Origin: Gammaproteobacteria bacterium
Lineage (GTDB): Bacteria > Pseudomonadota > Gammaproteobacteria > Steroidobacterales > Steroidobacteraceae
Length of the DNA: 9,028 nt
Direction: 5' to 3'
Assembly: GCA_030040525.1 (NCBI GenBank)
Contig: JASHTN010000423.1
Span: 1-9,028 of the forward strand
How positions within the stretch are numbered: position 1 is the first letter of the stretch; each line of letters starts with the position of its first letter. The notes beneath the pieces are model-generated. The model was not told where the DNA came from. It searched no databases and saw only the letters and a list, made by a program, of their open reading frames with translations. Of the stretch, positions 6,722 to 9,028 are shown piece after piece. Both the position numbers and the translations under genes were made by a program.

Positions 6722-7714
6722 CTATCTTCCAAGATATCTGAGCATGAACTCCTGCATTGCTTTATGGGCGTCTTCGATCTGCGCCGGATCGCCGCCGCCC
6801 AACCCGTGTCCGCCCCTATCTATAGGCCACAGAATGTATGGGACGCCATGTTCCCTGAATTGCTCAGCCATTTTTAGTGACTGTTCGAACGGAACGTCCA
6901 TATCCCAGGTTCCGTGGATCATTAAGGTGGGTGGATAATCGCCCGTGACATTCTTGACGGGTTCGTAGGGCGCAATCTCTCTAGCAAGAGATTCAGGGCT
7001 GAACCCACTCACTTCCTGAGGCCAAAGCCCAGTTTGGCGGTAGTACATGTAGATCTTCCCGCCGTCCCCTTTCCGAAGGCTATCGTCGGAAATGACCGTC
7101 CCATCCGTTTGCTGCATCGCCTCTTCCTTGGAGATCTTCGGCCTCACGTAACCCGGGAAGGGGTTTGGCTTGGTGAACCAATCGGCGTTCAGCTCGCCAT
7201 AGCCCCACAGAGAAACGAGCGCCTTCGGTCTTGGCTTCACGCGATATCCGGCTACCAGTGTCAGATATCCTCCCGCCGAGCCTCCAGCGACGATCAGTCG
7301 GTTAGGATCGAGATGGAACCGCCTGGCCCCGTCACTGCCCAGCCAGGTAAAAGCGGCTTCGATATCGCTGATGATTGCGGGCAGCTTCGTTTCGGGAGCC
7401 AGTCTGTAATCGATCGATACCAGCGCATAACCGTGCTTTTCGGCAAACTCCAAGAAATCAAAATCAGGGAACTCCGCCGACGACTCGAGATCTTCTTCAC
7501 GATTGCCCATGATCAGCGCACCTCCGTGAATGTACACAATCACTGGGCATTCGCTGTTGCCTCGTGGTCGGTAGACATCGGCCAGGATCTCGTGGCCGTC
7601 GACTTTTCGATACGCAAGGGTCGTTTTCTCCAGGCCACCTTCCGGCGAAGCCAATGCAGAGCACATCGTGAAAACCAAGCCCATCGCGCTGACCCGCCCC
7701 CAGAGGGTTTTCAT
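6722..7714 (-). CDS. Exported alpha/beta hydrolase, HSL/acetyl-esterase-like
   Basis: A 330-residue protein with a signal peptide (MKTLWGRVSAMGLVFTMCSALA, cleavage probably after Ala22) and one alpha/beta-hydrolase domain. YIHGGALIMG (61-70) is the HGG oxyanion motif of the hormone-sensitive-lipase-like group. VSIDYRLAPETKLPAIISDI (99-118) is the following conserved block, GGSAGG holds nucleophile Ser146, HGTWDMDVP holds the likely acid Asp271, and GGHGLGG holds His303. The triad is complete, so it should be an active esterase or lactonase of the periplasm or outside. The start chosen is ATG at 7714 because CGGGGTG sits 6 bases before it; a GTG three codons upstream overlaps that ribosome site and is less likely. 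It sits 18 bases after the GntR gene and 32 before the carboxylesterase, so the three probably share one mRNA. The natural substrate is not visible; a peptidase (S9-like) role is a less likely alternative. Confidence 0.92.
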   Translation of the reverse strand: MKTLWGRVSAMGLVFTMCSALASPEGGLEKTTLAYRKVDGHEILADVYRPRGNSECPVIVYIHGGALIMGNREEDLESSAEFPDFDFLEFAEKHGYALVSIDYRLAPETKLPAIISDIEAAFTWLGSDGARRFHLDPNRLIVAGGSAGGYLTLVAGYRVKPRPKALVSLWGYGELNADWFTKPNPFPGYVRPKISKEEAMQQTDGTVISDDSLRKGDGGKIYMYYRQTGLWPQEVSGFSPESLAREIAPYEPVKNVTGDYPPTLMIHGTWDMDVPFEQSLKMAEQFREHGVPYILWPIDRGGHGLGGGDPAQIEDAHKAMQEFMLRYLGR

Positions 7715-7732
7715 TTGATACACCCCGTCTTC

Positions 7733-8458
7733 CTATTTTTTGTGTACGCCACGGGCATCGTTTCTCGCCCGGTACAGCATGGCGAGCGTGATATTGCGCA
7801 CTGAGAGTTTGCTGAACTCGATGTGGGCGCGGAGTAGCCGCTGTGCTTCGTCCGCGCGACGCCGCTGAATCGCCGACAGAATCTCTGCGTGCTCATCGTA
7901 GGTCGTCGAGATGCGCTCGGCGACGCGCTCGGACTTGATGAAGTCGAGCCTGCGAATAATACGAATTCGCTCCGTGATCTCACGATACGTTCGCAGCATT
8001 TCGCCATTACCCGCACTTGCGACGATCTGCGTATGAAATGCCTCATCCAAGGCACCGACCCTCGCCCCATCCTGGAGCCGTCTTTTAACTGACACGTGCC
8101 ATACCTGCGTCAGTGCCTTAAGTTCGGAACGAGCCTCCACCGCAGCACATAGCTCGCGCACGGCGAAGCATTCAAGCAGCACGCGAAAGTCGTACAGCTC
8201 ATCGAACTTTTCGAAATTGAGCTGCGGGACGAGCCAGCCCACTTTCGGAATGGGCTCGACAAATCCTTCGTGTTGCAAGCGCTGTAGTGCCTGACGCAGC
8301 GGTGTCCGACTAACATTGACCTGATAGGCGAGCTCGGATTCAGAAAGGCGATCGCCAGGCATCAGGTCAAAATCAAAAAGGCGCTGCTTGATCTTCTGGT
8401 AAGCCTGTTCGGCAAGGCTAGCGCCGTCCTCGCTTATGTTGACGATTTTCGCCGGCAT
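7733..8458 (-). CDS. GntR-family regulator, FadR subfamily (FCD domain)
   Basis: A 241-residue regulator. Residues 13-79 form the winged helix-turn-helix: LAEQAYQKIKQRLFDFDLMPGDRLSESELA, then VNVSRTPLRQALQRLQHEGFVE, then GWLVPQL. Residues 85-215 form the all-helical FCD effector domain. Asp138 and His142 (DEAFH), His190 (YDEH) and His212 (RAHIEF) match the Asp/three-His metal site typical of FCD domains that bind carboxylate effectors. This points to an organic acid ligand, possibly the product released by the neighbouring esterases (inference). The ATG at 8458 is the natural start; only a weak Shine-Dalgarno is visible. It is the first gene of the unit, 18 bases before the hydrolase, and probably represses its own operon through the palindrome at 8517-8535. 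The length and both domains are complete. Confidence 0.93.
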   Translation of the reverse strand: MPAKIVNISEDGASLAEQAYQKIKQRLFDFDLMPGDRLSESELAYQVNVSRTPLRQALQRLQHEGFVEPIPKVGWLVPQLNFEKFDELYDFRVLLECFAVRELCAAVEARSELKALTQVWHVSVKRRLQDGARVGALDEAFHTQIVASAGNGEMLRTYREITERIRIIRRLDFIKSERVAERISTTYDEHAEILSAIQRRRADEAQRLLRAHIEFSKLSVRNITLAMLYRARNDARGVHKK

Positions 8459-8516
8459 CGTCTGACTCGCTGATCCGAGAATCGGCCCCTCTGGTATTGT
8501 CTGGCCTGGGTGAAAT

Positions 8517-8535
8517 ATGATCTAGTATACATCAT
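8517..8535. promoter_or_regulatory. Putative GntR operator overlapping the operon -10 box
   Basis: ATGATCTAGTATACATCAT has 5-bp inverted arms (ATGAT/ATCAT) and further symmetric positions inside, around a GTATAC-containing core. FadR-type GntR operators are short AT-rich palindromes of this sort. On the minus strand it contains TATACT (8529-8524), a 5-of-6 match to the sigma-70 -10 box; the transcript would start near 8517 and give a leader of about 58 bases before the GntR ATG. No good -35 lies at 16-18 bases; GCTGAC at 15 bases is a partial match. Overlap of operator and -10 is the classical arrangement for autorepression. Confidence 0.45.
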
Positions 8536-8621
8536 GTGGGCTTAGTCAGCCGAACGATTTCGGGCAAGCAATTTTATTCACAGGTGATCTTACAGCTTGT
8601 CAACTGAGGAATTCGGGGGCC

Positions 8622-8939
8622 CTATGCAGGACTTTCGCAAACCGCGCGACTCATCAAGCCATCTTCTGCATCGTTCGAAAAGTCGCGGACGAGGCGAAGG
8701 TATGTCTTCAGCGCGAGCTTGCCTGCCAGACGAGCTCGCTCGGGCAGTGGAAACCGAAACGGCTCATAAAAGACCGGGTACAGACGCCGTCGCATTCGAT
8801 ACGCGAGCCCGAGCGCCTCGCGGGGTTGACCCACTACGGCCGCTTGGTCGTCGCGAGCAACGTACACTGCCACTGACCGTTGCGCGCCTCCATTTCGTGG
8901 CTGCGGCCGTCCTGAGATTTCGGCAAAGATCAGGAAAAA
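8622..8939 (-). other. Unrecognised open frame, possibly the C-terminal remnant of a gene
   Basis: The minus strand is open from a stop at 8940-8942 to TAG at 8622. Possible starts are GTGs at 8873 (83 residues) and 8867; no Shine-Dalgarno precedes either. The second half has coding-like character: a mix of G/C-ending codons and a plausible amphipathic, basic C-terminus, YRMRRRLYPVFYEPFRFPLP followed by ERARLAGKLALKTYLRLVRD. The first ~35 residues look less protein-like. I do not recognise the family. It has the same orientation as the GntR gene but the GntR promoter lies between them, so it is unlikely to share the operon. It may be the 3' remnant of a longer gene, a small genuine gene, or chance. 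Confidence 0.3.
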
Positions 8940-9028
8940 TCAGTGAAACTAATTCCCCGAATGGTTGCTCGATGAATGAGTTCGCTCATAAGTTCGGCGA
9001 AAAATTACGTTTCGGCAACTGTACAAAG

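Larger units (their letters stand above)
8459..9028. other. Right-hand intergenic region
   Basis: Apart from the putative GntR promoter/operator (8517-8535) and the unrecognised frame at 8622-8939, I see no gene. The parts at 8511-8620 and 8920-9028 are visibly more AT-rich than the coding regions, as expected of regulatory DNA. No tRNA, repeat array or clear terminator was found. A promoter for a gene beyond the right edge could lie in 8930-9028, but no well-spaced hexamers stand out. Confidence 0.5.

Noticed and set aside
7034..7804. A 256-codon plus-strand frame opposite the hydrolase
   Set aside because: Antisense to the hydrolase, which has signal peptide, triad and ribosome site.

Overview
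The window is a moderately GC-rich bacterial segment. Every credible intact gene lies on the minus strand, so transcription runs from high to low coordinates. The gene families (MdtB/MdtC-type RND pump, sugar-porter MFS with a LacI regulator, GH95 fragment, secreted esterases under a GntR/FCD regulator) fit a polysaccharide- or ester-using Pseudomonadota. A Steroidobacter/xanthomonad-like gammaproteobacterium or a sphingomonad would fit. This placement is an impression from gene content and protein style; no rRNA or marker gene is present.

Layout, in transcription order from the right edge. (1) 8459-9028 is mostly non-coding: it holds the putative promoter/operator of the GntR gene and an unrecognised reading frame (8622-8939) that may be a gene remnant. 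(2) 8458-5037 is a compact three-gene unit: a GntR/FCD regulator, an exported HSL-like alpha/beta hydrolase, and an exported type-B carboxylesterase, with gaps of only 18 and 32 bases. A 7-bp-arm hairpin just past the esterase may terminate it. (3) 5036-4835 is a scar: a plus-strand MerR/SoxR-like N-terminal fragment of about 37 residues lies between the esterase 3' end and a severed GH95 gene. (4) 4834-1778 is the remnant of a sugar-use operon: the last ~140 residues of a GH95 alpha-L-fucosidase-type enzyme, an intact sugar-porter MFS transporter, and a LacI regulator that overlaps the transporter by 4 bases. (5) 1777-1293 is a gap without a recognisable gene. (6) 1292-1 is the N-terminal 430 residues of an RND efflux pump that runs off the left edge; no adaptor gene is visible upstream of it.

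How the parts may work together (inference): the regulator-hydrolase-esterase unit looks like a small inducible module that cleaves an ester or lactone substrate outside the cytoplasm. The transporter/LacI pair probably imported the monosaccharide released by the now-truncated fucosidase, and may still be used with another sugar source. The mosaic between 4835 and 5036 suggests that deletion or recombination joined two unrelated catabolic clusters. I did not find a convincing novel defence, mobile or RNA system here; the points most worth checking are the scar and the two-esterase module.
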